Shown one piece after another: positions 1 to 5,876 of a DNA stretch of 5,876 nt. The notes under the pieces are model-generated. The model saw only the letters and a list, made by a program, of their open reading frames with translations, was not told the origin of the DNA and did not search any database. The stretch comes from Desulfobulbus sp. (GTDB taxonomy: Bacteria; Desulfobacterota; Desulfobulbia; Desulfobulbales; Desulfobulbaceae), in assembly GCA_030602145.1 (NCBI GenBank), contig JAUWAH010000172.1, forward strand, positions 1 through 5,876, written 5' to 3'. Made by a program: the position numbers and the translations under genes. Position 1 is the first letter of the stretch. Each line of letters opens with the position of its first letter.

Positions 1-764
1 ATGGCTTCGTCATACTTGGCCAGATCCTCAAGCTGTTCGGCCAGCTTGAACAATTGGTCAGTTTTGCGAAGAACATTGCCGATCTGTTGTTGGAGATCTT
101 CCCGATCGGGAAAGGTGACAGTTTCGGGGAGTTCAGTAAGGAGCTTGTTGGCGGTGAAAATTTTGTTCTGAGCGACAAGATCGCGGATATGGTCGATGTC
201 GGAAGTATCGAGTGTTTTCTCGGATTCCAAAAAGGAATCGTTTTCCAATCCGAGCGAGGCAAAGGTGTCGTCGACGAGAGAATCGAGACTGGAATCATTC
301 TCTTCGACGTCGACGATACTGATCGTGTCAAGGGGTAACCGTTTCTTCTGGCGAGCATACCAGTCGGCGGCCTCCTGGTTGAACGGGTCTGTTAGGTTGT
401 AGATATTGCCGCAGATCATCTCCCCGATGTGCAGGACGAGATCGGGCAGCGAGGGGTTGTGCTGCCAGTAATCAGCGAGGCGAATGGCGCCCGGATCGAT
501 ATCGGGATGAAAAATCGGCGTCAGGGGTTTGGCAATCGGGGCGAAATGGGGGTACCCGAACGGCAGGCTGATCCGAACCCGATGGCGTTGGCCGATGGTC
601 ACGTTGGAATCGTTCTGCTTGACGTAGCCACGCAAGGAGTATTCAATTTCGTAATTGTCCGGCGGTTGGCCTTCGGTGTTAACTATCGATATGTTGGGAT
701 ACAACTCGAGGAGATCCTTGAGTTGTGCGTAATCATCAGCAATCTGCTGTGAACCCATGGCCAT
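1..764 (-). CDS. Ubiquitin-conjugating enzyme (E2/UBC)-fold protein, catalytic Cys replaced by Arg; 3' end outside window
   Basis: The minus strand is open without a stop from the ATG at 764 to the window edge, giving 254 residues with the C-terminus missing. Residues about 8-140 read as an E2 fold. There is an N-terminal helix, then strands (VRISLPFGYP, 63-72), a proline-rich stretch, the HPN-like motif as FHPDI (85-89), GAIRLADYW (92-100), and a helix with IGEMICGNIYN (113-123) and DPFNQEAADWY (126-136). In E2 enzymes the position of Arg95 (I-R-L) is normally the thioester cysteine (I-C-L or I-C-x-G-D-x-W). The only visible cysteine is Cys118, in a helix. Residues about 146-191 form an acidic linker (15 Asp/Glu, one Lys). 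Residues 190-254 look helical. The start at 764 has CAGG eight bases upstream; ATG 758 and TTG 785 are alternatives. It may be a pseudo-E2 that binds partners rather than transfers. The fold call is fairly sure; the function is unknown. Confidence 0.75.
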   Translation of the reverse strand, partial: MAMGSQQIADDYAQLKDLLELYPNISIVNTEGQPPDNYEIEYSLRGYVKQNDSNVTIGQRHRVRISLPFGYPHFAPIAKPLTPIFHPDIDPGAIRLADYWQHNPSLPDLVLHIGEMICGNIYNLTDPFNQEAADWYARQKKRLPLDTISIVDVEENDSSLDSLVDDTFASLGLENDSFLESEKTLDTSDIDHIRDLVAQNKIFTANKLLTELPETVTFPDREDLQQQIGNVLRKTDQLFKLAEQLEDLAKYDEA

Positions 765-823
765 AAAGGTAACCTGTGGCGGCAAACGGATGGGTGAAGC
801 TTCCGGTCAGCGTCCAATCCTGT

Positions 824-861
824 CGGGTGCGTGAACTGGTGACCGGGTGCAGGTTCGTGAA
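824..861. repeat. Short direct repeats in divergent intergenic region
   Basis: CGGGTGC occurs at 824-830 and again at 844-850, 20 bases apart, so both copies would lie on roughly the same DNA face after two helical turns. CGTGAA also occurs at 830-835 and 856-861. They lie between the E2-like start and the candidate promoter, where a regulator could bind. Repeats this short can occur by chance, so the operator idea is only a suggestion. Confidence 0.2.
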
Positions 862-876
862 ATCACTTTGGTAGGA

Positions 877-905
877 ATTGTATAGTATTTATTTGGGCGA
901 GACAA
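877..905 (-). promoter_or_regulatory. Candidate sigma70-type promoter for the E2-like gene
   Basis: On the minus strand TTGTCT (905-900; 4 of 6 to the -35 consensus) is separated by 17 bases from TACAAT (882-877; 5 of 6 to the -10 consensus). It lies in the AT-rich core of the divergent intergenic region. It would give a leader of roughly 105 bases before the ATG at 764. The same AT-rich core has TATAGT on the plus strand (881-886), which could serve the divergent gene, but I found no good -35 partner for it. Confidence 0.4.
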
Positions 906-949
906 GCGACCTTTCTCAGCGGGCTGAAAAAGTTCCATCAAGGGAAGAC

Positions 950-954
950 AGGAG
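950..954 (+). promoter_or_regulatory. Shine-Dalgarno AGGAG that decides the TTG start at 964
   Basis: AGGAG lies nine bases before TTG 964. No ATG or GTG occurs in frame between the upstream stop (925-927) and 964. The next in-frame start candidate, GTG 970, is further from this site, so TTG 964 is the best start. Confidence 0.65.
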
Positions 955-963
955 AAGAATCGT

Positions 964-1662
964 TTGAGCGTGAAACGTTTGACGTGTACACTGGTATCAG
1001 CAGACGAACCACCGACTCCCTTGAGGTTGATGAAGAATTTTCAAGCCGCCTTTGAAATCACCAATGTCAGAAACTGCCCGTTCTACATTCAGGACGAATG
1101 CTTTCTTCTGACCGACAAGGCGGTGGAACTGCCGCTTGGACGCTCTTCCTGCCTGATCCTGGTGCGGGAATTGACAGGGCTGCTGTTTTCCCTGATGCCC
1201 CATGCGGCCACCCGGTTTGCCCAACAGCGGGACATCGTGTTCACCTGCGGCGGCTGCACCGGGCTGATTAAATTCAAGCTGACCGACAAACCGGTTGTCG
1301 GTCATGCCGGCAAACACGCCGCTGCACTTGCGCAAAACCCGGCGTCGGTGATCAGTGGCCAGATCGAGGCGATCGTGCCGGCCGAGTTGCTCCAGGTTTT
1401 CCACATGCATCAAAAAACCGGGCGACTCATTCTTGAGTTCGACAATGGTTCAGCCAGGGTGACCTTCAGGGAAGGCGGGCTGCTCGCCGCCCGCTATGAA
1501 GATTTTGACAATCAGGAAGCCATCTACGCGATGTTGTCCCAGAAAAACGGCACCTTCCACTTCATTCCCGGCTTGCCGGATGCATTGATGAAGACCCGTG
1601 AAATCGGAGATTTCATGATGATCCTCATGGAAGGGCTGCGCCGCCTCGACGAAGGCGAATAA
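964..1662 (+). CDS. PATAN/DUF4388-domain protein with a cysteine-rich N-terminal region
   Basis: This 232-residue protein uses a TTG start supported by AGGAG at 950-954. The C-terminal half (about 128-205) matches the PATAN (DUF4388) pattern: ISGQIEAIVPAELLQ, then the short hydrophobic block KTGRLILEF, the turn ARVTFREGGLLAARY, and EAIYAMLSQKNGTFHF. PATAN domains occur in bacterial signalling proteins, including the N-terminus of cyanobacterial PatA, and are thought to mediate protein interactions. The N-terminal half (about 1-110) is not a family I recognise. It carries Cys38, Cys46, Cys63 and a CGGC motif (95-98), suggesting a possible metal or structural disulfide site. No signal peptide or membrane segment is evident, so it is probably cytoplasmic. 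It is divergent from the E2-like gene and may be co-regulated with it. Its biochemical role is unknown. Confidence 0.85.
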   Translation: MSVKRLTCTLVSADEPPTPLRLMKNFQAAFEITNVRNCPFYIQDECFLLTDKAVELPLGRSSCLILVRELTGLLFSLMPHAATRFAQQRDIVFTCGGCTGLIKFKLTDKPVVGHAGKHAAALAQNPASVISGQIEAIVPAELLQVFHMHQKTGRLILEFDNGSARVTFREGGLLAARYEDFDNQEAIYAMLSQKNGTFHFIPGLPDALMKTREIGDFMMILMEGLRRLDEGE

Positions 1663-1750
1663 CCGGCATGGCTGAACCACATGGGCCGGCTGCAACCAAC
1701 AATGAAAGGTCGCTTCTCCGGTATGGCAACGGAGCCGGGACCACCATCGT
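1663..1750. other. Convergent intergenic region without a clear terminator
   Basis: These 88 bases lie between the stops of the PATAN gene and the HAD gene. The only hairpin I could draw is weak (CTCCG with CGGAG, around 1714-1732) and has no following T-run on either strand. No open reading frame here looks like a gene. Confidence 0.5.
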
Positions 1751-2413
1751 TCACAGAGATAACTCCCCCTCCCTCCCCCCGCCTGCCCCGATCACCTGAA
1801 AAGGGGGCAGGTCGACAATGCTTGAAAAATCGTTCACATAATAACGGGCCGAAAGGGTGGTGTTTCGGAAGGCGATGAGGTCAACTCCGGCTCCGGCGCA
1901 GTGCTCCTCATCGATCTCCGAATCACCGATATAGATAGTCTCTTCAGCCCGGACCCGAAAGTGGTTCAGGATCATCAACAAACCATCCGGTGCCGGCTTG
2001 GGGCGCGGAGCGCTGAGCGCGGTGACCACCAGGTCGAACCAGGGACGCAACTCGAATCGATCGAGGATGGTCTCCATGGTATCGGTCCGGTTGGTGGAGA
2101 TGGCGGTGTGATAGCGGGGCTTGATGTGCTCCAGAAAAGGCAGCAAATCAGGCTCCATGATCATGTACCCGAGGAAGGGGGTGTAGTCGAGGCGGCGGCG
2201 GTAGGCGTCGATCGCTTCCGGGGCGATGTGGCGGTGGTGCCGGAATATATGGGCAACCGAATTGTGAACGTTGTGGATGTGCACATAGTTGAGTTCTTCT
2301 TCGTCCATCGGCGGACAGGAGAAGGCCTGAAGAAGGTGGTTATAATAGCGCCTGTTCGATTCCCTGGAACTGAACATGACACCGTCGCAATCGAAAACAA
2401 CCAATTTGAGCAT
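1751..2413 (-). CDS. HAD-superfamily hydrolase (phosphoglycolate phosphatase-like)
   Basis: The 220-residue product has the full HAD motif set. Motif I is FDCDGV (nucleophile Asp8, acid/base Asp10), motif II is the AISTN stretch (Thr107-Asn108), motif III is Lys139 in RPKPAPDG, and motif IV is IGDSEID (Asp164, Asp168). A helical cap lies between motifs I and II (about 15-90), as in subfamily I enzymes such as phosphoglycolate phosphatase and beta-phosphoglucomutase. Most family members remove phosphate from small metabolites in the cytoplasm via an aspartyl-phosphate; the substrate here cannot be assigned. The ATG at 2413 begins three bases after the stop of the HD gene with no strong ribosome site, which suggests translational coupling. 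The tail after about residue 205 is glycine-rich (IGAGGGREGELSL) and lies outside the catalytic motifs. Confidence 0.9.
   Translation of the reverse strand: MLKLVVFDCDGVMFSSRESNRRYYNHLLQAFSCPPMDEEELNYVHIHNVHNSVAHIFRHHRHIAPEAIDAYRRRLDYTPFLGYMIMEPDLLPFLEHIKPRYHTAISTNRTDTMETILDRFELRPWFDLVVTALSAPRPKPAPDGLLMILNHFRVRAEETIYIGDSEIDEEHCAGAGVDLIAFRNTTLSARYYVNDFSSIVDLPPFQVIGAGGGREGELSL
1765..1789 (-). other. Potential G-quadruplex motif at the 3' end of the HAD gene
   Basis: The minus strand here has G-runs of 4, 6, 3 and 5 separated by loops of 5, 1 and 1 bases, which fits the canonical four-run G-quadruplex pattern. In coding terms it is the Gly-Ala-Gly-Gly-Gly-Arg-Glu-Gly tail of the HAD protein. 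The plus strand would be an i-motif candidate. Folding in DNA or mRNA is inferred, not shown. Confidence 0.5.
1782..1811 (-). other. 8-bp inverted repeat (hairpin) near the HAD stop codon
   Basis: On the minus strand CCTGCCCC (1811-1804) can pair with GGGGCAGG (1789-1782) around a 14-base loop. There is no U-run after it on either strand, so it is not a standard intrinsic terminator. Its 3' arm contains the first G-run of the adjacent quadruplex motif, so the two structures would exclude each other. Confidence 0.45.
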
Positions 2414-2416
2414 GGC

Positions 2417-3091
2417 TTATAGGGCGTCTTGGGGTATCAGGTTGCCCGTTTCGCGGGTCAGCTGGTCAAAGAAAGTTTGCATGAAGGCGTGGCGAACCTC
2501 AGCCATCTCGCGACCAACCGGTGTGAGCATCCGCGAGCGGACACGGGACATCTTGATGCGGAATTCACGGTAGGCGGTGTCTTCCAGCGAGTACGGGGTG
2601 GTTGTGGCGGGATCCGTTCCCGGGTTGTGAAGACGGGCGCCGATCTGACCGGCAAACAGGAAGGCCCGGCCGATGCCGATGGCGCCGATGGAGTCGAGTT
2701 TGTCGGCATCGTAGAGAATCTTCGCTTCCAGCGATTCCGGTCGGAGTCCGCTTCGATAACGATGGGTGCGAATACAGTGGCAGATGGCGGCGATGTCCCG
2801 GGCGCTGTAGCCGAGATCGCGCAGCAGTGGCGCCGCCAGGGTGGCACCGTATTCGGCATGGCAGACACGGCCGCGGCTTAAACTCTCCTCGCGCCGGCCG
2901 ATGTCATGGAGCAGGGCCGCCGGGGCTAGAACATCGAGGCGTCCTTCCATCCGGTGACCGATGGCGAGGGCAGTGTGCAGGACCCGTTCGCTGTGGTCGG
3001 GACCGTGTGAGCCTCCTTCAGTCTCGCAGAAAAAGCGGCTGATAGGTCTGAGTTGCTCGAGCAGTTCGGTGGCGGCCGGGGAAAGGACCAT
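2417..3091 (-). CDS. HD-domain phosphohydrolase, YedJ/YpgQ-like
   Basis: The chosen ATG at 3091 gives 224 residues and has GGGGAGAG nine bases upstream. A further upstream in-frame start would run into the preceding gene. Metal-binding HD residues are visible: His33 in HGPDHSERV (His29 is nearby), the pair His62-Asp63 in LLHDIGRR, and Asp130 in DADKLDSIGAIG. His105 and His110 (HCIRTH) lie where related proteins have further histidines. The DADKLDxxGAIGxxRxF stretch and the length match the YedJ/YpgQ group. As I recall, Bacillus YpgQ is a metal-dependent nucleotide pyrophosphohydrolase. The substrate here is inferred only by family, and a general HD phosphohydrolase is the safe call. The product is soluble. 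It lies between the ykgJ-type and HAD genes in the same operon, with the HAD start three bases after its stop. Confidence 0.88.
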   Translation of the reverse strand: MVLSPAATELLEQLRPISRFFCETEGGSHGPDHSERVLHTALAIGHRMEGRLDVLAPAALLHDIGRREESLSRGRVCHAEYGATLAAPLLRDLGYSARDIAAICHCIRTHRYRSGLRPESLEAKILYDADKLDSIGAIGIGRAFLFAGQIGARLHNPGTDPATTTPYSLEDTAYREFRIKMSRVRSRMLTPVGREMAEVRHAFMQTFFDQLTRETGNLIPQDAL

Positions 3092-3100
3092 TGGCTTGGG

Positions 3101-3108
3101 CTCTCCCC
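3101..3108 (-). promoter_or_regulatory. Shine-Dalgarno site for the HD gene
   Basis: GGGGAGAG on the minus strand begins on the last base of the ykgJ-type stop codon and ends nine bases before ATG 3091. It supports that ATG over the longer reading and suggests coupled translation with the upstream gene. Confidence 0.65.
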
Positions 3109-3848
3109 TATTCGCCAAACAATTCCTGCAACAGCCAGCGGATGGCCAGCAGGAGCAGTTGTTCGTCGTCACCGGTCAGGCCGGCCAGTTGCGCCGGGGT
3201 CAGGGGCCGCTGCAGGGCAATCCGGCCTTCATTCATCTGCCGACGGAACTGATCCGGATCGTACAGGGCAAGCATGTACTGGTCGAGCTGATACCGAGTC
3301 GGGATAAACGAACCGTCCCGAACACGAGGGTGCTGGACCAGGGGTAGGAGGGCGTCGTTGAATCTACTGTAGGGTGCCAACCCCTGATCATCCAGATAGG
3401 CATCGATCGTTTGGGGGCAGGAGTCGTTGAATCCACGGCAATGGGGTTCGCGGACAAGCACCAGCGATTCACATGCGACGCCGTTTTCGCCAAGCGATGC
3501 ACCGCGGCCGAGGGGGTAGGCACGGCAACTTCCGGGGCGATCGGTGTAGACCGAACAGCCCGTTTCGCGAACGAACACGCAGGAAGCCCGTCCATCGTCC
3601 ACCATGGTGAGCGAACAGGTGGGGAAGATCAGGCTTGGATCCCATTCGACAATCACAAAGCGGTCAAGAAACTGGCCGGAGGTAAGTTGCAGCCGTTTTC
3701 TCAAGCGTAGCACGTCGTACGGGCTGAGAACGAGATCCAGTTCACGGCAGCATTCGGTGAAACAGGGGACCCCCGGATGACAGACGAAACCGAGCGGCCG
3801 ATCAGCGGTGACGGGGTGGAAGTGCTCCGGCAGATCCTGCGGAATCAC
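3108..3848 (-). CDS. YkgJ-family cysteine-cluster protein (putative Zn/Fe-chelating)
   Basis: With the GTG start at 3848 the product has 246 residues. The family signature is clear: an N-terminal cluster C-x5-C-x3-CC (Cys23, Cys29, Cys33, Cys34), then Cys78, Cys90, and GCSVYTDRPGSCRAYPL with Cys98 and Cys108, plus Cys126 and Cys137. These cysteines are thought to bind zinc or iron; the biological role of the family is not established. GTG 3848 overlaps the secDF stop as GTGA and has GGAGG eight bases upstream. The in-frame ATG at 3863 would add five residues but lacks a ribosome site. The C-terminal part (about 150-246) contains helical, leucine-rich sequence that I do not recognise. No signal peptide exists from this start. 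Its place directly after secDF suggests co-expression, not necessarily a role in export. Confidence 0.87.
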   Translation of the reverse strand: MIPQDLPEHFHPVTADRPLGFVCHPGVPCFTECCRELDLVLSPYDVLRLRKRLQLTSGQFLDRFVIVEWDPSLIFPTCSLTMVDDGRASCVFVRETGCSVYTDRPGSCRAYPLGRGASLGENGVACESLVLVREPHCRGFNDSCPQTIDAYLDDQGLAPYSRFNDALLPLVQHPRVRDGSFIPTRYQLDQYMLALYDPDQFRRQMNEGRIALQRPLTPAQLAGLTGDDEQLLLLAIRWLLQELFGE

Positions 3849-5876
3849 GACGCGGCCCTCCATTTCATGGTCAATATTGGACTGGCAACAAAGACAGAGG
3901 AATATAAGGCCACAACCAAGCCGACAAGCAGGGCAAATGAAAAATCGTGAAGTGTGGCGCCACCAAAGAAAAATAACGAAACAAGGCAAAACAACACGCT
4001 CATGCCGGTCATGATTGATCGACCCAGCACCTGGTTGATACTGTCGTTAATGATTTCAAAAAATGAAGCATCCTTGTCGGGATACATATTTTCCCTGATC
4101 CGATCAAAAATGACGACGGTGTCATTGAGTGAATATCCTGCTAAAGTGAGCAATGCGGTTACCATCAGCAGGTTGATTTCCTTGTCAAACAGCCAGCAAA
4201 TGCCAACCACGGCAAGAACATCATGAATGGTGGCCACGGTGGCCGCCAGCCCAAAACGGAAATCGAACCGAAAAGCCAGGTAAAGAATGACGCCGAGCAT
4301 GGAGAGCAAGATGGAAATGATCGCCTTGCTGCGGAGATCAGCAGAGACAGAAGCACCAATTTCTGACCTGCTTTCCAGCGAAAATCCTTTGTCGACTTGT
4401 TCCTTAACAAGAAGGTCAGTGATTTGATTACCCAAATCGCCTACCTTTTCTTCTGATTTTTTAATTTTTACAATAAGCCGATTTTCATTGGTCACCTCCT
4501 GCAGATCAAAGCCGACAACTCCGTTGGTGGTGAGAGTGCGGCGTACTTCTTCAAGGGAGAACGGCTGTTCGGTTTTGTACTGCAAGAGTGTTCCACCCGA
4601 AAAATCCACGCCTATATTGGCATGACCACGAACGATCTGAATCAGGGCGACGCTTCCGAGTACGACCAGCGCTCCGGAGAGAGTGAAGGCAATTTTTCTC
4701 AAGCGCATAAAATCAAAATTGGTTTTGCCGATTATTTTCAAGAAGCTTATGCGTTTGAGAACCTTGATACTTGTCAGCGAATCGAACATCAAGCGCGAGA
4801 AGAAGAGAACGGCAAACAGGTTGAATAGAATGCCCAAGGTGAGGGTGATGGCGAAACCTTTGATAGGACCAGTGCCAAAAAGGAAAAGCACGAGGGCGGT
4901 GATCAACGTGGTGACCTGACCGTCGACAATGCTCCAAAAGGCTCTATCGAAGCCGGAATCGACCCCGGAGCGCAACGATTTGCCAAGAGCGAATTCGTCA
5001 CGCATCCGTTCGTAGATAAGAATATTGGCGTCCACCGCCATGCCGATGGAAAGGATGATGCCAGCTATGCCGGGAAGGGTCAATGTGGCCCCGAACATTG
5101 CCAGGCCGACGAACAGAAAGAGAATGTTCAGCGCAAGGGAGATGTTGGCGATGATGCCGGAGAGGCGGTAATAGATAATCATGAATGCCAGCACCATGAA
5201 GGCACCGAATAGGCCGGCATACAATCCGTCTTCAATGGAGTCCTGGCCGAGGCTGGCGCCGACGGTCAGGTTCTGGATGACATCGACCGGGGCCGGCAGG
5301 GCGCCGACACGGAGCACGATGGCCAGGTCGGTGGCCTCGTTGTGGGTGAAGTTGCCGGAGATCTGGGCACTGCCGCCAAGGATTTTTTCCCTGATCACCG
5401 GTGCCGACCGGACGATTTCGTCCAGGACGATGGCCAACCGTCTGCCGACGCTTTTTTCAGTGAGATGGGCAAAGACCTGGCCGCCGCGCGAGGTCAGATC
5501 AAGGCTGACATAGGGTTCGTTGAAGGTGCCGCCGATACGGACCTGGGCATTTTTGACCATCTCTCCGGTCATCAGTACCGGTGTTTCGAGGAGGATGGGG
5601 ATCCTGGACTCTTTCTTGGTCTTGATGTCGACGGTCTTTTCGAAATAGATTTCCGTGCCCTGGGGAAGCCGGTTCTGCAGAGCCAGGTTGAGTTGCTTTC
5701 TGCTCTCTCCTTCGCGCCACTGTCCCGCCTTGGTCACCTCGTCGATCATCTGGTGCAGGTCCAGACCCGGTGCATCGGCCACCATCTTGAATTCAAGTTG
5801 CGCAGTCTGGCCAATCAATCCCATGGCCCGTTGCGGATCCTTGACACCTGGCAGTTGCACAACGATTTGATCGTCA
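3845..5876 (-). CDS. secDF: Fused protein translocase subunit SecDF; 5' end outside window
   Basis: The frame is open from the window edge to TGA 3847-3845, giving 676 visible residues (numbered here from GTG 5860, five codons in). The SecD part (to about 360) has QLPGVKDP and LIGQTAQLEF, the periplasmic P1 region, then membrane segments from about 214 with GMAVDANILIYERMRDE (Asp277) and DGQVTTLITALVLF. The SecF part (from about 375) has GVDFSGGT (417-424), a periplasmic loop to about 510, and membrane segments with LNDTVVIFDRIREN (Asp580) and GRSIMTG (Arg614). Asp277, Asp580 and Arg614 lie where the proton-path residues of Thermus SecDF are known. It aids late steps of Sec export at the inner membrane using proton motive force. 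SecD and SecF are fused through a short charged link, with no frameshift. By hand count G+C is about 58% in the SecD half and 46% in the SecF half. The SecD N-terminus is missing. Confidence 0.95.
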   Translation of the reverse strand, partial: DDQIVVQLPGVKDPQRAMGLIGQTAQLEFKMVADAPGLDLHQMIDEVTKAGQWREGESRKQLNLALQNRLPQGTEIYFEKTVDIKTKKESRIPILLETPVLMTGEMVKNAQVRIGGTFNEPYVSLDLTSRGGQVFAHLTEKSVGRRLAIVLDEIVRSAPVIREKILGGSAQISGNFTHNEATDLAIVLRVGALPAPVDVIQNLTVGASLGQDSIEDGLYAGLFGAFMVLAFMIIYYRLSGIIANISLALNILFLFVGLAMFGATLTLPGIAGIILSIGMAVDANILIYERMRDEFALGKSLRSGVDSGFDRAFWSIVDGQVTTLITALVLFLFGTGPIKGFAITLTLGILFNLFAVLFFSRLMFDSLTSIKVLKRISFLKIIGKTNFDFMRLRKIAFTLSGALVVLGSVALIQIVRGHANIGVDFSGGTLLQYKTEQPFSLEEVRRTLTTNGVVGFDLQEVTNENRLIVKIKKSEEKVGDLGNQITDLLVKEQVDKGFSLESRSEIGASVSADLRSKAIISILLSMLGVILYLAFRFDFRFGLAATVATIHDVLAVVGICWLFDKEINLLMVTALLTLAGYSLNDTVVIFDRIRENMYPDKDASFFEIINDSINQVLGRSIMTGMSVLFCLVSLFFFGGATLHDFSFALLVGLVVALYSSVFVASPILTMKWRAAS
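3857..3861 (-). promoter_or_regulatory. Shine-Dalgarno GGAGG inside the secDF 3' end
   Basis: GGAGG on the minus strand lies within the last codons of secDF (Lys-Trp-Arg-Ala-Ala-Ser), eight bases before GTG 3848. It decides the start of the ykgJ-type gene and fits re-initiation at the GTGA overlap. Confidence 0.7.

Noticed and set aside
54..752. Several plus-strand open frames across the left end
   Set aside because: Their translations look like no protein family and lie antisense to the continuous minus-strand frame with clear E2 motifs.
881..886. Plus-strand -10-like TATAGT for the PATAN gene
   Set aside because: No acceptable -35 element at 16-18 bases upstream, so I did not list it as a separate promoter.
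1782..1811. Intrinsic terminator for the convergent genes
   Set aside because: The stem is G+C-rich but no T-run follows on either strand, and it lies inside the HAD coding region.
1901..2422. Plus-strand frame of about 173 codons opposite the HAD gene
   Set aside because: The minus strand holds all four HAD motifs; the plus-strand product is an antisense shadow.
3092..3172. Longer N-terminus for the HD protein (27 extra residues with several cysteines)
   Set aside because: It overlaps the coding end of the ykgJ-type gene, lies outside the HD family pattern, and ATG 3091 has a good ribosome site.
3849..3989. Longer N-terminus for the YkgJ-type protein that looks hydrophobic and signal-like
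   Set aside because: It is the out-of-frame reading of the last SecF membrane segments; the GTG at 3848 with GGAGG is much better supported.
4690..4800. Frameshift or assembly join creating an artificial SecD-SecF fusion
   Set aside because: The reading frame is continuous, with a plausible charged link between the last SecD and first SecF membrane segments, and fused SecDF proteins are known in other bacteria.

Overview
The window looks like a piece of a Gram-negative bacterial chromosome, most likely a deltaproteobacterium (Desulfobacterota, perhaps Desulfuromonadales-like). That placement is an inference from the mix of a PATAN/DUF4388 protein, a YkgJ-type cysteine-cluster protein and a SecDF translocase component, and from moderate G+C. 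No species-level marker is present. No RNA genes, insertion sequences or CRISPR arrays were seen.

Layout. Positions 1-764 (minus strand, cut at the window edge) hold a bacterial ubiquitin-conjugating-enzyme (E2/UBC) fold protein. Its active-site cysteine position appears to be arginine, and an acidic linker plus a helical C-terminal region follow the fold. A 199-base divergent intergenic region (765-963) with a plausible minus-strand promoter separates it from a plus-strand gene (964-1662). That gene encodes a cysteine-rich N-terminal region joined to a PATAN/DUF4388 domain. After an 88-base convergent gap, the rest of the window (1751-5876) is one compact minus-strand gene group. In transcription order it is secDF (5' end beyond the window), a ykgJ-type gene, an HD-domain hydrolase, and a HAD-family phosphatase.

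The minus-strand genes are tightly packed. secDF and ykgJ overlap by 4 bases (GTGA), ykgJ and the HD gene are 16 bases apart, and the HD and HAD genes are 3 bases apart. This supports co-transcription and translational coupling. SecDF is a membrane component that uses the proton gradient to help Sec export. The HD and HAD proteins look like small-molecule phosphohydrolases and may act on nucleotides or sugar phosphates; their substrates cannot be read from sequence. The 3' end of the HAD gene carries a strong G-quadruplex motif that shares a G-run with an 8-bp hairpin, next to the convergent junction.

The most unusual item is the E2-like protein lacking the catalytic cysteine, divergent from the PATAN-domain gene. 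No E1, ubiquitin-like protein or JAB peptidase gene is visible, but the left edge cuts the locus.
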